Origin: Anthoceros angustus
Lineage: Eukaryota > Streptophyta > Anthocerotopsida > Anthocerotales > Anthocerotaceae
NCBI GenBank assembly: GCA_010909165.1
Contig: MU008169.1
Span: 620,001 to 684,000 of the forward strand
DNA: 64,000 bases
Direction of reading: 5' to 3'
The notes under the pieces were generated by a model. The model made no database searches. It worked only from the letters and a program-made list of their open reading frames with translations, and was not told where the DNA came from. This document shows positions 9,905 to 19,996 of this stretch, piece by piece; position 1 is the first letter of the stretch, and each line of letters opens with the position of its first letter. Both the position numbers and the translations under genes were made by a program.

Positions 9905-12900
9905 GACTTCGCGTCTTACGGATCTCCGTGGGACCTCCGGCCTTTATTCAGGGTTTTGTGGACGAGGCTTTGAAGGAGGACTTGGCCCATGTCGGCAACC
10001 TATCTGTATTGGGGGACCCTCAGGTGGCATTTGCCATCCTTTCGTACAGCTTCATAAGGACGGTGGCTCCCTCCCCAACTTTTCTATCAAGCCAGCGGAA
10101 TTTTGATCTATAGATTATGCAAGCACTTGGAGATATTATCGGGCCGGGACCTTCGAGTGTGCAGCAGGGGGCTTTACGCAGCGGGAGGCATCCCTTCCTA
10201 TCGCTTTTGGGGGCACAGGTCTGCTGGCCATGGAGGCCTCGGCGTCGGCAGCCTTCCTTAGGAGCTGGGCCCTCTCTGCCCCCGTCTTCACCGCTCGTTT
10301 CTTAATTCGGGATGTTTCTATCTTGGAGGCCTTCGTCTAGGGGTTAAGGAGGGGCCTTCCCTTTGCAGACTACCCTTAAGTTGGGAAGGGACTCCCTTTC
10401 CTCCGAGGCTCGGGCAGCCATGCCTCCGTTCTCGTTTTCGGAACGCCACGTGGCCTTCAAGCCTCTCTTCAATAGAAGCGGTATGGGCGCGATGGGCAAT
10501 CCTTGAGGACTCTTCTATTCCTCGGCTGCTCGTGTCCGCATCCACTCTTGCTCGGGGAAGGGAGTAGGCTCGGCTCGACTTGCATCATCGGACCAGCCTT
10601 TTTTTTCTGCGATTAGGTTCCGCTTTTGGGTTTGGTCCACCGCCTGTTCTCTCTCAACCTCCACCGTGGGGCCCCTCGACAACTCGGGGTCCCACGCTCG
10701 TTGTCAATTGGAGGCATCATATCGTTATGCATGAGGCCGTTCGGCGTCATATTCTCGGGCCAAGGAGAGTGGTTATTTTCCATATAGCGGCGTCCATGTA
10801 CCTTGCGCTATGGGTGTCGCCGGGCGGATCTATTTCGACTGAGGGAACTAAATCTCTATTGCAAATGTCAGAACGGACCCTACCGAACTCTATTTGTGAG
10901 CAAGTCATTATCAACCTCCGGGCTCGGCGGAGGGATGCACGATCGCCAAGGTACACAAGACTTGTGTACACACCTTTGCGACGGGCACGCCTTCATCCCT
11001 CGCCATTGAGACTCACGGGGCTGGGCCCTCTACGCCCCGTCTTCACCGCTCGTTTCTTAATTCGGGATGTTTCTATCTTGGAGGCCTTCGTCTAGGGGTT
11101 GGAGGCCTTCCCTTTGCAGACTACCCTTAAGTTGGGAAGGACTCCCTTTCCTCCGAGGCTCGGGCGCCATGCCTCCGTTTCCTCGTTTTGTGGGCAACTC
11201 ATTAGCCTTCAAGCCTCTCTTCAATAGAAGCGGTATGGCGGTAGCGATGGGCAATCCTTCGGGACTCTTCTATTCCTCGGCTGCTCGTGTCCGCATCCAC
11301 TCTTGCTCGGGGAAGGGAGTAGGCTCGGCTCGACTTGCATCATCGGACCAGCCTTTTTTTTCTGCGATTAGGTTCCGCTTTTGGTTTGGTCCACCGCCTG
11401 TTCTCTCTCAACCTCCACCGTGGGGCCCCTCGACAACTCGGGGTCCCACGCTCGTTGTCAATTGGAGGCATCATATCGTTATGCATGAGGCCGTTCGGCG
11501 TCATATTCTCGGGCCAAGGAGAGTGGTTATTTTCCATATAGCGAGCGTCCATGTACCTTGCGCTATGGGTGTCGCCGGGCGGATCTATTTCGACTGAGGG
11601 AACTAAATCTCTATTGCAAATGTCAGAACGGACCCTACCCAGAACTCTATTTGTGAGCAAGTCATTATCAACCCTCCGGGCTCGGCGGAGGGATGCACGA
11701 CTGCCAAGGTACACAAGACTTGTGTACACACCTTTGCAGGACGGGCACGCCTTCATCCCTCGCCATTGAGACTCACGGGGCTGGGCCCTCTACGCCCCGT
11801 CTTCACCGCTCGTTTCTTAATTCGGGATGTTTCTATCTTGGAGGCCTTCGTCTAGGGGTTAAGGAGGGGCCTTCCCTTTGCAGACTACCCTTAAGTTGGG
11901 AAGGGACTCCCTTTCCTCCGAGGCTCGGGCAGCCATGCCTCCCGTTTCCTCGTTTTCCGTGGGACGGCTACGTGGCCTTCAAGCCTCTCTTCAATAGAAG
12001 CAGTATGGGCAGGCGCAGTGGGCAATCCTTCAGGACTCTTCTATTCCTCGGCCTGTTCGTGTCCGCATCCACTCTTGCTCAGGGAAGGGAGTAGGCTCCT
12101 GGCTTCTGGCTCGACTTGCATCCAGGCATTCCGAATTGCACCAGCTTTTTTTTTACTGCGATTAGGTTCCGCCTGGGTTTGGTCCAGCCTCTGGCCTGTT
12201 CTCTCTCAACCTCCAGCCGTGGGGCCCCCTCGACAACTCAGGGTCCCACCTGGCTCGTTGTCCAATTGGAGGGCATCATATCGTTATGCATGAGGCCGTT
12301 CGCGACGTCATATTCTCAGTGGCCAAGGAGAGTGGTTATTTTCCATATAGCGAGCGTCCATGTACCTTGCGCTATGGGGTGTCGCTCGGGGCGGATCTAT
12401 TTCTGACCTGAGGGAACTAAATCTCTATTGCAAATGTCGTCGTAACGGACCCTACCCAGAACTCTATTTGTGAGCAAGTCATTATCAACCCTCCGGGCTC
12501 GGCGGCGGAGGGATGCACGACTGCCAAGGTACACAAGACTTGTGTACACACCTTTGCAGGACGGGCACGCCTTCATCCCCTCGCCATTGAGACTCACGGG
12601 GCTCTGGGCAAGGATTTTTCCTGGCTCATTAAGGATTGTGCTAAAGCCTACCACAATCATCAGAATGAAGTGGGTCTCCCTCTTTCCTCAATGGTAGCTT
12701 TCTTTTGACAGCGGGTATCCAGTGCCCTGTAGAGGGTGTTGGCCAACGCTATTTACAAGACGGCAACGAGCACAAGAGACATGACATCATCGACACCAAT
12801 TGTAGGTAGACCTTTCCTCATCTCGAACCACGACATAATCGGGATGGTAGGTAGCTTTAGGGTTGGCATTCATAGGGACTAGCCTCCCTGGCTCTTGGCC

Positions 12901-12990
12901 CTTTTAGTGGGTTGTCCCCCTCGGTTTGGGGCAGATGAGTTTTCCCAATCTCTTCTTTTTAATAAAGTCTTCATTGAATATGTATAAAGC
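9880..12990 (+). mobile_element. LINE-type non-LTR retrotransposon, 3' half, internally triplicated
   Basis: From 9905 the frame reads GLRVLRISVGPPAFIQGFVD and continues with ALKEDLAHVGNLSVLGDPQV. After frame changes it reads FLRSWALSAPVFTARF. This is the style of the distal reverse-transcriptase region of plant LINE polyproteins. Near 12150-12700 the third segment gives a nearly continuous C-terminus: FTAIRFRLGLVQPLACSL, then HLARCPIGGHHIVMHEAVRD and VANVVVTDP-like residues. The same C-terminus occurs in the copy at 25.5-26.4 kb. Stops and frameshifts are common, and the 5' part is missing. The likely 3' end is near the AATAAAG at 12959. Within it a block of about 757 bp is present three times in tandem (see the separate repeat entry). 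Non-functional. Confidence 0.8.
10268..12603 (+). repeat. Tandem triplication of a ~757-bp LINE segment
   Basis: The marker CCCGTCTTCACCGCTCGTTT occurs at 10281, 11036 and 11796, giving periods of 755 and 760 bp. The third unit is longer (about 820 bp) because it retains extra bases that the first two lack, often CAG or CTG trinucleotides. The junctions lie at a shared GGGGCTGGGC / GAGCTGGGC sequence. Units 1 and 2 are nearly identical to each other. Confidence 0.95.
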
Positions 12991-13264
12991 ATGAGGTCTG
13001 AAGATTGTCAACCACAGTTTGAATTGTTGCTAGCCCTGCTGCAATTCCAATACGTTATCTTAGCATTTTTCCGATGCACTCCTAAATGAATCACCCATCG
13101 CAGCGTCTCGCCCATGTTCCATGTGTTGGTTTTCGAAGGTCAAGGACAACTTGTTGTTGAACATGGCTCTCCAGGATGGCATCTGAGTGTCCTGAGTGCT
13201 GACCTCCTTTCACATTATAAGAGTGCACCTGCCTGCATATTTCTACCTTAAGACAGAGCGTGCA

Positions 13265-13340
13265 GAGGTCTTCATAAGACAAGCAAAAGTGATATGCTCA
13301 GTCATAGTGGAGGTCTTCATAAGACAAGCAAAAGTGACAT
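13265..13340. repeat. 45-bp spaced direct repeat
   Basis: The sequence GAGGTCTTCATAAGACAAGC, extended by a further eight matching bases, begins at 13265 and again at 13310. Confidence 0.85.
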
Positions 13341-13632
13341 GATCATCTTTCCATGCAGAAACTTGTGGAAAACTTGTGTGGATCTGTTAGCTCCCCATAT
13401 TCCGCATGCTGGTTTGGGTTAGAATGTCTCCGACCTCTCAGCTACAGCAACAGCAATTGCTCCCATACCCTGACCGGCCACCGATCTGAACGAAAATAAT
13501 CTGATTCAGAGCAGCTTGCGGGGGGAGGGAGCAGGCTATGTATGTAAAAATTTGCTAAATCCATGTGCCATGAGCATGGGAACTTGGGAATACCATGGCC
13601 TGCCACAGCCGTCCAATCCGGCAAATTGGAAG

Positions 13633-13772
13633 GCCCTAAAATGGCCTTCGGCTTCGATGAGGAATGTTGAATGTTGCTACCTAAAATACTACCTATGTAC
13701 AAGCCCTAAATGGCCTTCGGCTTCGATGAGGAATGTTGAATGTTGCTACCTAAAATACCACCTATGTACAAG
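13633..13772. repeat. 70-bp tandem duplication upstream of the saposin gene
   Basis: Two adjacent units start GCCCTAAA(A)TGGCCTTCGG at 13633 and 13703 and end at CTATGTACAAG. They differ by one indel and one substitution, so the duplication is recent. It lies 120-260 bp upstream of the start codon. Confidence 0.9.
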
Positions 13773-13894
13773 CGCAGAAAGTTGGTTAATTACGGCGTAT
13801 TTATACCCAACAGTTGCGACGGGATTAGCCAGTTGCGCAAGCGAGTGCTGTCCCGTTGTGTGTTAAGTAGGGGCCAGCTGGAAGGAAGAACTCG

Positions 13895-14887
13895 ATGAGC
13901 GCAAGGTCGGTGGCGATGGCGAGGGCGATGGGGATGCCGAGGTCGATGGCGATGGCGGTCGGGCTGTCGCCGTTGCTGGTGTGCGTGTTCTTTGTGGCGT
14001 GCCTGGCGAACGGGGAGATGGAGGTGTCGGTGGCCCTGCCGGGACAGAAGCCGTCGATCTCGAAGCCGGGGATCAGGCAGGTGGTGGCGGGAGCCGGGGA
14101 GGAGTATTTGGTGCTGCCGGCAGGAAGCTCGCCGGACTACATGTGCCAGGTGTGCATGGAGCTTGCGGCGCAGGCGCAGCAGGTGCTATCGGATCCCGAC
14201 CTGGAGGAGGCGGCCGCGTCCTATGTGGAGGGGCATGCGTGCGGGCGGGTGCCGCAGCCGAGCCTGCGGCAGAAATGTGTGGGGATGGTGGAGGAGTACA
14301 TGCCGAATGTTTTCGTGGCCCTCAAGAACTACGCGGAGCCGGAGAGCCTGTGCGTGAGTTCAGGGTTTTGCGGCCAAAAGAAGACGATCCTGAGGCAGAA
14401 GAAGGATCCTAGTGTGTGCACCATCTGCCACGACTTGGCTTCCAGCGCGCTGGAGTTCTTACAGGCTAACAGGACCACGACGGACGTCGTCAACGCTCTG
14501 CACAAGGTGTGCAGCAAGCTGCAGGATTTGAAGCAGGAGTGCGACCTGCTGGTGGACGTTTATGCACCAGAGCTCATCCGGCGCTTGAGCGACACCACAC
14601 CCGACGAATTCTGTCAGCAGACGAGGCTCTGCTCGGATGTGTATCTGTTGGATGCCAAGGATTGCCAGATCTGCCAGTTTGTCATCCTGGAGCTGAAGTT
14701 GAAGCTCAAGGATCCGGCCTTGCAGGACAAGCTTCTGGACTTACTCACCAAGAGCTGCTCCAAGGTGCCTAACCATGTGGAGGAATGCAAGCTGATCATA
14801 CAACAATACGTTCCTTTCATTCTGGCCAATCTGGACACCATGCTGGATGGGAACGCTCTTTGCACTAGGATGGGAGCTTGTCCTTAG
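13895..14887 (+). CDS. Prosaposin-like protein with three saposin-B domains
   Basis: A single-exon gene of 330 residues. The N-terminus has a hydrophobic stretch ending VCVFFVACLANG (about residues 22-41), read as a signal peptide, so the product should enter the secretory pathway and probably reach the vacuole. Three six-cysteine saposin-B units follow. Domain 1 runs from CQVCMELA to LCVSSGFC, domain 2 from CTICHDLA to FCQQTRLC, and domain 3 from CQICQFVI to LCTRMGAC. Saposins bind and extract lipids from membranes and activate lysosomal or vacuolar hydrolases; which partner applies here is unknown. The plant-specific insert of aspartic proteases is a swapped saposin, but no protease domain is attached. 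The start ATG is clear; GC-rich codons suggest active use. A broken paralog lies 5.6 kb upstream. Confidence 0.92.
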   Translation: MSARSVAMARAMGMPRSMAMAVGLSPLLVCVFFVACLANGEMEVSVALPGQKPSISKPGIRQVVAGAGEEYLVLPAGSSPDYMCQVCMELAAQAQQVLSDPDLEEAAASYVEGHACGRVPQPSLRQKCVGMVEEYMPNVFVALKNYAEPESLCVSSGFCGQKKTILRQKKDPSVCTICHDLASSALEFLQANRTTTDVVNALHKVCSKLQDLKQECDLLVDVYAPELIRRLSDTTPDEFCQQTRLCSDVYLLDAKDCQICQFVILELKLKLKDPALQDKLLDLLTKSCSKVPNHVEECKLIIQQYVPFILANLDTMLDGNALCTRMGACP

Positions 14888-15328
14888 AGTTTGCTGTAGT
14901 AGATGGATTTCTCTGATGCGCTAGGGCTTCCCCGCTGGCGGATAATATAATATTTGTTTGCACACAGGTCAGATGGTGTATAAGCCGTTTCCCGGTCGGT
15001 CGCGCATCTTCACTGACTCGGCTTATGCATCATCTGATTCTGGGGTAGGGGCTGTAGGATATGTGCTTGATAGAACGTCTGTCAGTGACTCTTACGTGGT
15101 GTTGAGATTTTGTAGGATTCTAATTTCTGTGTGCTGATTCCCATTTCTGTGTGCTTGTTTGTGAATAAGCAGACTCATGCTGATGTCTCCTCATGTTCTA
15201 TTGTACTGTACTCTGTCTTAGTGTGTGAAAATTTCGGAAGTGTGAGTTTCGCAGCGGGCTTGACAGACACTCGCAGCAATAGGAAGAAGAACCCTGCAAA
15301 AGCGCAGGTCCCTCCTCCGAGGCATTCA
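14888..15328. other. Convergent 3' flanks
   Basis: Lies between the plus-strand saposin gene and the minus-strand PPR gene, which converge here. It should contain both 3' UTRs. No other feature is visible. Confidence 0.5.
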
Positions 15329-18300
15329 TCAGAGTTCTTTGAACATTTGAGTTTTCTTCAGCGCCAAGACTACACTACACAGCAGCTCATGCAGTTCTTT
15401 GTCAGGACAGTCTCCCACCTGGAAAGTGTGTTTGTGGTGGCGATGCACAATCCAGGTCCGGCCAGGCTCCTTCCATACACGTGCCCTAATTCTCGACTTA
15501 GCCACCTCGTCCGCACGTCCTAGGAGTCCAGCGTCGGCATAGATTTGGGACATGAGAACATATGCAGCAGCGTGGTTGGGTTGTAGACGTACAGCAGAGC
15601 TGAAAGCCTGTTCTCCCATCACGATGTTGCCGTGCTTCCGGCAGGCAGCCAGCAGGCACATCCATGTAGGCAGATCAGGCTGCATGGGCATGGAGGATAG
15701 AATCTTTTCCACTCTCTCAAAGCATCCTGCCCGACCGAAGAGATCAATCATACTCACATAGTGTTGGATCTCCGGCGTGATGCCATGGTCTCTGCACATG
15801 GATTCGAAGAACTCAATGCCTTCGTCCAAAAGGCCGGCGTGACTGCATGCAGAGAGAAGGGAAACAAACGTGATGCTAGTAGGGTTCACTCCCGCCAGCT
15901 GCATTTCCTGATAGCACTGTAAGGCCTCCTGAGCGAGCCCATGCTGTCCGTAGGCTGTTATCATGACAGTCCATGTGACCACATCTCTGGTTTTCAGATT
16001 CTTGAACACTTGGCTGGCGTCCTCTAAACTCCCACACTTGGCATACATGTCCACCAGGCAGTTGGTGATAACCACATCTGATTCTAGCTCTCGTTCTCGA
16101 ATCTGGGAGTGAAGCTGCTTTCCTTGGTGTAACGCTCCGATGCTGCCACATGCTTTCAGGAGGCTCACAAATGTGACGTGATCAGCTGGAGTGATGGCCT
16201 CCTCTTGCATCATGGCGTGGAGTGCGAGTGCTTCCTGCCCAAGCCCCTGGTCACAATATCCCTTTAGCATAGCACTCCAGGAGACGACATCCTTTGTTGC
16301 CAGATTGTCAAACACCTTGCGTGCATCGTCTAAGCTCCCACATTTTGCGTACATTTCAACCAGACAACTCCCAACAGCCACATCAAGGTCAAGTCCTCTT
16401 TCCTGGAATTGAGTGTGGAGCTGCTTTCCCTCATCTAATGCTCCAAGGTTGGCACACGCTTTGAGGAGGCAAACAAAGGTGGCATGATCAGCTGGACTTG
16501 TGCACTCGTGTTCCATACTTTTGGAAAGCACAAGGGCTTCTTGGAAGAACCCATGGAGGACATACCCTCCAAGCATGGCATTCCAGGTTACTAAATTCTT
16601 TGCACCCAAATGATCGAATACACTTCGAGCCTTATCAAGGCTCCCACACTTTGCATAGATGTCCACCAAGCAGCTCCCCAGAACGACATCCGATTCAAAT
16701 CCGTTTTCCACAACCTGGGCATGCAGTTGCTTCCCCATATCCAGTGCTCCTATGCTGGCACATGCTTTAAGGAGGCAGACAAAGGTGACACGATCGGCTG
16801 GAGGAATGCCCTCTTCTTGCATGGTGGCATAGAGATTGAGGGCTTCATCGCCTAGCCCATGCTCTGCATACCCCGCAAGCATGGCATTCCATGTAACCAC
16901 ACTTCTTGTGGGTAAACTGTCAAAGACCATGCGAGCATCATCCAAGTGGCCACATTTCGAGTACATGTCCACCAGGCAACCCCCAACAACCTCGTCAGCG
17001 TCAAGTCCTCTTTCTCGAATCTGAGAATGAAGCTGAATACCTTGGTGTAAGGCCCCAATAGAATTACACGCTTTAAGGAGGCACACAAAAGTAATTTGGT
17101 CAGATGGAGTCAGGCCCTCGTCCTGCATCTGCGAATACAGTGCAAGGGCTTCTTGACCAAGTCCCTGCTCTGCATATCCTGCAAGCATACAAGTCCATGT
17201 AACAACATTGCGTGATGTCAAATTGTCAAACACCCTGCGGGCATCAACCAGACTTCCACATTTTGCATACATGTCGACAAGGCAGCTCCCAACAACCACA
17301 TCGGCTTGCAGGGATTTCTCTTTAGCTTGAGCATGCAGCTGTTTCCCCATGTCTAATGCTCCAAGGGCCGCACATGCTTTCAGCAAGCAAATCAATGTGA
17401 CACGGTCAGCTGGAGTTACAGCCTCCTTCTGCATATCAGCATACAAAGCAAGGGTTTCCTGACCAAGCCCTTGCTGCGCATATCCTGCAAGCATGGCAGT
17501 CCATGTCACCACATTTCTTGTTTCCAATTTGTCGAAAACCTTGCGAGCATCATCCAAACTCCCACATTTTGCATACAAGTCCACCAGGCAGCTGCCCACA
17601 ATGACGTCAGCTTCAAGTCCTCTTTCCTGGATCTGCCTATGAAGGTGCTTTCCCTCTTGCAACGCTCCAGTGCTTGCACATGCTTTGAGGAGGCACACAA
17701 ACGTAACTGGATCAGCTGGAATAAGGCCCTCCTCCTCCATACGCCCATACAGAGCAAGTGCTTCCTGGGCAAGCCCGTGCTCAGCATATCCTGCAAGCAT
17801 GGCAGTCCATGTCACCACATTTCTTGTGGCTAAATCGTCAAAGACTCTACGGGCATCCTCTAAGCTCCCGCATTTAGCATACATGTCCACCAAGCAGCTC
17901 CCAACAAACACATCATGCTCAGCTGCACTTCTCAAAAGGTCACCATGGACCCTCCTGCCTGATACCAAATCCGCGGCACAGGCACATGCTTTAAGAACTG
18001 CCACGAATACATGGTTATCCGGCATCACTCTTGATTGCTGCATCTGCAAATATAGCTTCACAGCCTGTGTGGACTGCCCATGCTCCACATGTGCCAGTAT
18101 AATGGAAGACCAGGAATGGGCGTTTGGAGCAACCAGTTTGCGGAAGACGTGCAACGCTTCCTGCAACCTTCCATGGCATGCATACATGCCGATGACATGG
18201 TTGGCCAGAAATCTGTCCGACTGGTACCCATTTCTGACAGCCAAAGCATGTACAACCTCGCCAACGACGAGATTGCTCGAAGTGCATCTCTTGATGAGCC

Positions 18301-18460
18301 CACAGAACAGAGATGAAGGAACAAAAGCTCCTCGGTGCACAAGAAGGTCCAAGGTTTGTACATCTTCACGAAGCTCTCCCTCGTCACAAACTTCGCTCCA
18401 GGCTCCGAGGCGTAATTTATCCTGAAACTCCACGACCCTGCAACATCGAGGGTCCGCCAA
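15329..18460 (-). CDS. PLS-class pentatricopeptide repeat protein with E-type C-terminus
   Basis: About 1043 residues in one uninterrupted frame. The protein is a long array of PLS triplets of about 102 residues, each with a block like CLVDMYAKCGSLDDARKVFD, then NVVTWTAMLAGYA, then TFVCLLKACA. I count roughly nine triplets. The C-terminus is an E-type domain ending in EPGRTWIVHRHHKHTFQVGD and stops shortly after, with no DYW deaminase. Family members bind organelle RNA one base per motif and guide C-to-U editing, and forms lacking DYW recruit one in trans. The frame has no usable ATG at its left edge: the codon at 18460 is TTG and a TAG lies about 40 bases further upstream. A plausible splice acceptor ends at 18481, so a short 5' exon carrying the transit peptide is probably missing from this call. 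Target transcript unknown. Confidence 0.85.
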   Translation of the reverse strand: MADPRCCRVVEFQDKLRLGAWSEVCDEGELREDVQTLDLLVHRGAFVPSSLFCGLIKRCTSSNLVVGEVVHALAVRNGYQSDRFLANHVIGMYACHGRLQEALHVFRKLVAPNAHSWSSIILAHVEHGQSTQAVKLYLQMQQSRVMPDNHVFVAVLKACACAADLVSGRRVHGDLLRSAAEHDVFVGSCLVDMYAKCGSLEDARRVFDDLATRNVVTWTAMLAGYAEHGLAQEALALYGRMEEEGLIPADPVTFVCLLKACASTGALQEGKHLHRQIQERGLEADVIVGSCLVDLYAKCGSLDDARKVFDKLETRNVVTWTAMLAGYAQQGLGQETLALYADMQKEAVTPADRVTLICLLKACAALGALDMGKQLHAQAKEKSLQADVVVGSCLVDMYAKCGSLVDARRVFDNLTSRNVVTWTCMLAGYAEQGLGQEALALYSQMQDEGLTPSDQITFVCLLKACNSIGALHQGIQLHSQIRERGLDADEVVGGCLVDMYSKCGHLDDARMVFDSLPTRSVVTWNAMLAGYAEHGLGDEALNLYATMQEEGIPPADRVTFVCLLKACASIGALDMGKQLHAQVVENGFESDVVLGSCLVDIYAKCGSLDKARSVFDHLGAKNLVTWNAMLGGYVLHGFFQEALVLSKSMEHECTSPADHATFVCLLKACANLGALDEGKQLHTQFQERGLDLDVAVGSCLVEMYAKCGSLDDARKVFDNLATKDVVSWSAMLKGYCDQGLGQEALALHAMMQEEAITPADHVTFVSLLKACGSIGALHQGKQLHSQIRERELESDVVITNCLVDMYAKCGSLEDASQVFKNLKTRDVVTWTVMITAYGQHGLAQEALQCYQEMQLAGVNPTSITFVSLLSACSHAGLLDEGIEFFESMCRDHGITPEIQHYVSMIDLFGRAGCFERVEKILSSMPMQPDLPTWMCLLAACRKHGNIVMGEQAFSSAVRLQPNHAAAYVLMSQIYADAGLLGRADEVAKSRIRARVWKEPGRTWIVHRHHKHTFQVGDCPDKELHELLCSVVLALKKTQMFKEL

Positions 18461-19090
18461 GTATAAGACGCTTGAACCACCTGTTCCCCACCACCCGATC
18501 TACGAAGTCCCGGGACAGTCGGAAACCCAACAACAAACCGAAAAAAACAGAGAAATTTTGAGACCTTCTGAGTTCAAGTCCTGGCTGAGACGACACTCTA
18601 CATGCACCAAAAGTTCTTGCTGGCTGCAGCGCACGCCGCATAGATCACCTCCTCGGCAACGCTGATCCCTTGCTGCGGTTTCCCCACACTCGGAACCAAT
18701 TAATAATGCCTCCGCGGAAAGCTTTCAACAGGGCGGGTTTAAGAGCGCTACACCGATCGGAAGGACATGAAGGACAAAACCTCACAACACAAATCCCGTC
18801 ATGTGTGCTAATCTGGACTTCACCAGCTCCTGTCATGCGAGGGCGAGACAAAATTTGATTCAAACATATGCCATCGTTATTCACATTACATCTTCTCTTG
18901 TGCAGTGAGCATCACTTTGACCCCTCTATCCACACGTTACACCATGCAAACCTCCGACGGACGGTGAGAATCCAAGATCAACAACTTGGAACTCCGAAGC
19001 TCAGTTGTGCAACCCCGTCCGGAGATAAAGCAAGAATGAAGCCCTTCAGGCAACGACGTAAGAAGTGACCATTTCTCTTCCATCCTTCCT
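18461..19090. other. Upstream of the PPR gene; 3' flank of uL18m
   Basis: May hold the missing first exon of the minus-strand PPR gene. Open frames at 18417-18641 and 18645-18884 (minus) are candidates, but neither is convincing. No RNA gene or repeat was recognised. Confidence 0.35.
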
Positions 19091-19429
19091 TCAGATGAGC
19101 TGGATCCCATTTTCTCTCAAGCTGTCGATGAGCGCTTTCACCTTGCCATGGTACGACTGCTCCTTCCTCAGCACACAGCACACGGCAGGGATGTCCTTGA
19201 GCTTGAGGCGCTCAGCTAGGATGGAACCGACCTTGGTTGCCGCAGCCACATCATGGGTTTTCAGCCCTTCAGCCAGGAACTGGTTCTTCAGTCTTTTCTC
19301 CTGCGAGCTTGCCGCCACTGACACATGCATGGTAGGCGTGTGGATCACCTGTGCTGTCACATACTTGTTGGAGAAGTAAAGGCGCAGCCTGTAAGGCTTC
19401 AGATACTGCGTGATCCTTGGAGCGGACAT
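19091..19429 (-). CDS. Organellar-type ribosomal protein uL18 (L18p/L5e family)
   Basis: 112 residues starting MSAPRITQYLKPYRLRLYFS and ending GKVKALIDSLRENGIQLI. It matches the short plant L18p/L5e-family proteins, with conserved stretches such as NKYVTAQVIHTPT, ASSQEK, HDVAAATKVGSILAERLKLK and DIPAV. These plant proteins are generally assigned to the mitochondrial large ribosomal subunit, where uL18 binds 5S rRNA in the central protuberance. The frame is open further upstream but only from a TTG, so I use the ATG at 19429. No separate transit peptide is evident, as in the Arabidopsis homolog I recall. It is divergent from the VMA21-like gene, with 231 bp between start codons. Confidence 0.9.
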   Translation of the reverse strand: MSAPRITQYLKPYRLRLYFSNKYVTAQVIHTPTMHVSVAASSQEKRLKNQFLAEGLKTHDVAAATKVGSILAERLKLKDIPAVCCVLRKEQSYHGKVKALIDSLRENGIQLI

Positions 19430-19660
19430 GGGAACAAACGCCGAAACCAGCACGAATTGCAACACCCGTTAGAATCCTTCCTTCCTTTCTCCACGCTGTG
19501 TCCCCCTGCAACGAGGGGATGCGAAACCCTAATATTCCTCAGAATGCCCTGCTTCAGGAACGTCAAGCTAAAAGGTCAGAGAGAAATTGATACACTTACA
19601 GTATGTTACCTGAGGAAGCAGGGTGAGGTTGTTTAGAGCCTGTCCGAGGACTTGTTTGCC
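19430..19660. promoter_or_regulatory. Bidirectional promoter uL18m / VMA21
   Basis: A 231-bp gap between two divergent start codons, so both promoters and 5' leaders must overlap here. No conventional TATA box stands out. Confidence 0.6.
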
Positions 19661-19996
19661 ATGGCTGCAAGTCAGGTCTTCGCGAGATTTGGCCTCACTT
19701 CCCTTGCCATGTGGGCGCTGCCGCTCTGCGTTCTGTTCGCCTTCAACAATAATTGGCTACCAGGAGTTAGAGATCTCTCAACGGAAACACACACGCTGTT
19801 AAGCGGATTCCTTGCGGTGCTGACAGTGAACGTAGTGATTGGGTTCTACATCTATCTGGCACTGAAAGACCCTCCAACGGCGTCGGCCCCGCAGCCGGAT
19901 CCAGCTTACGAAGCGCGGACTAGGGCCAGCTTGGGATCTCCCAGCTCCGCCAGGACGCCATCACTCCAAGCAGAAGGGGACAAGAAATCAGATTAG
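19661..19996 (+). CDS. VMA21: VMA21-like V-ATPase assembly factor
   Basis: 111 residues from the ATG at 19661 (MAASQVFARF). It has two transmembrane helices: LAMWALPLCVLFAFNNNW and LLSGFLAVLTVNVVIGFYIY. The FNNN(x)nPG loop and the SGFLAV(x)TVNVVI core are typical of plant VMA21-like proteins. The family chaperones assembly of the V0 sector of the vacuolar proton pump in the ER. The tail is polar and rich in Ser, Pro and charged residues (about residues 73-111), facing the cytosol by inference. No clear C-terminal dilysine ER-retrieval signal (KKSD only). Confidence 0.88.
   Translation: MAASQVFARFGLTSLAMWALPLCVLFAFNNNWLPGVRDLSTETHTLLSGFLAVLTVNVVIGFYIYLALKDPPTASAPQPDPAYEARTRASLGSPSSARTPSLQAEGDKKSD

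Larger units (their letters stand above)
12991..13894. promoter_or_regulatory. Upstream region of the saposin gene with two direct repeats
   Basis: No gene. Two tandem duplications are present, at 13265-13355 (45-bp period) and 13633-13772 (70-bp period). A TATTTATA box at about 13798-13805 lies some 90 bp before the ATG at 13895, a plausible core promoter for the saposin gene. Confidence 0.5.

Noticed and set aside
19091-19465. Longer uL18m start at 19465
   Set aside because: The upstream codon is TTG, and the added 12 residues are not in the family. The ATG at 19429 gives the expected N-terminus.
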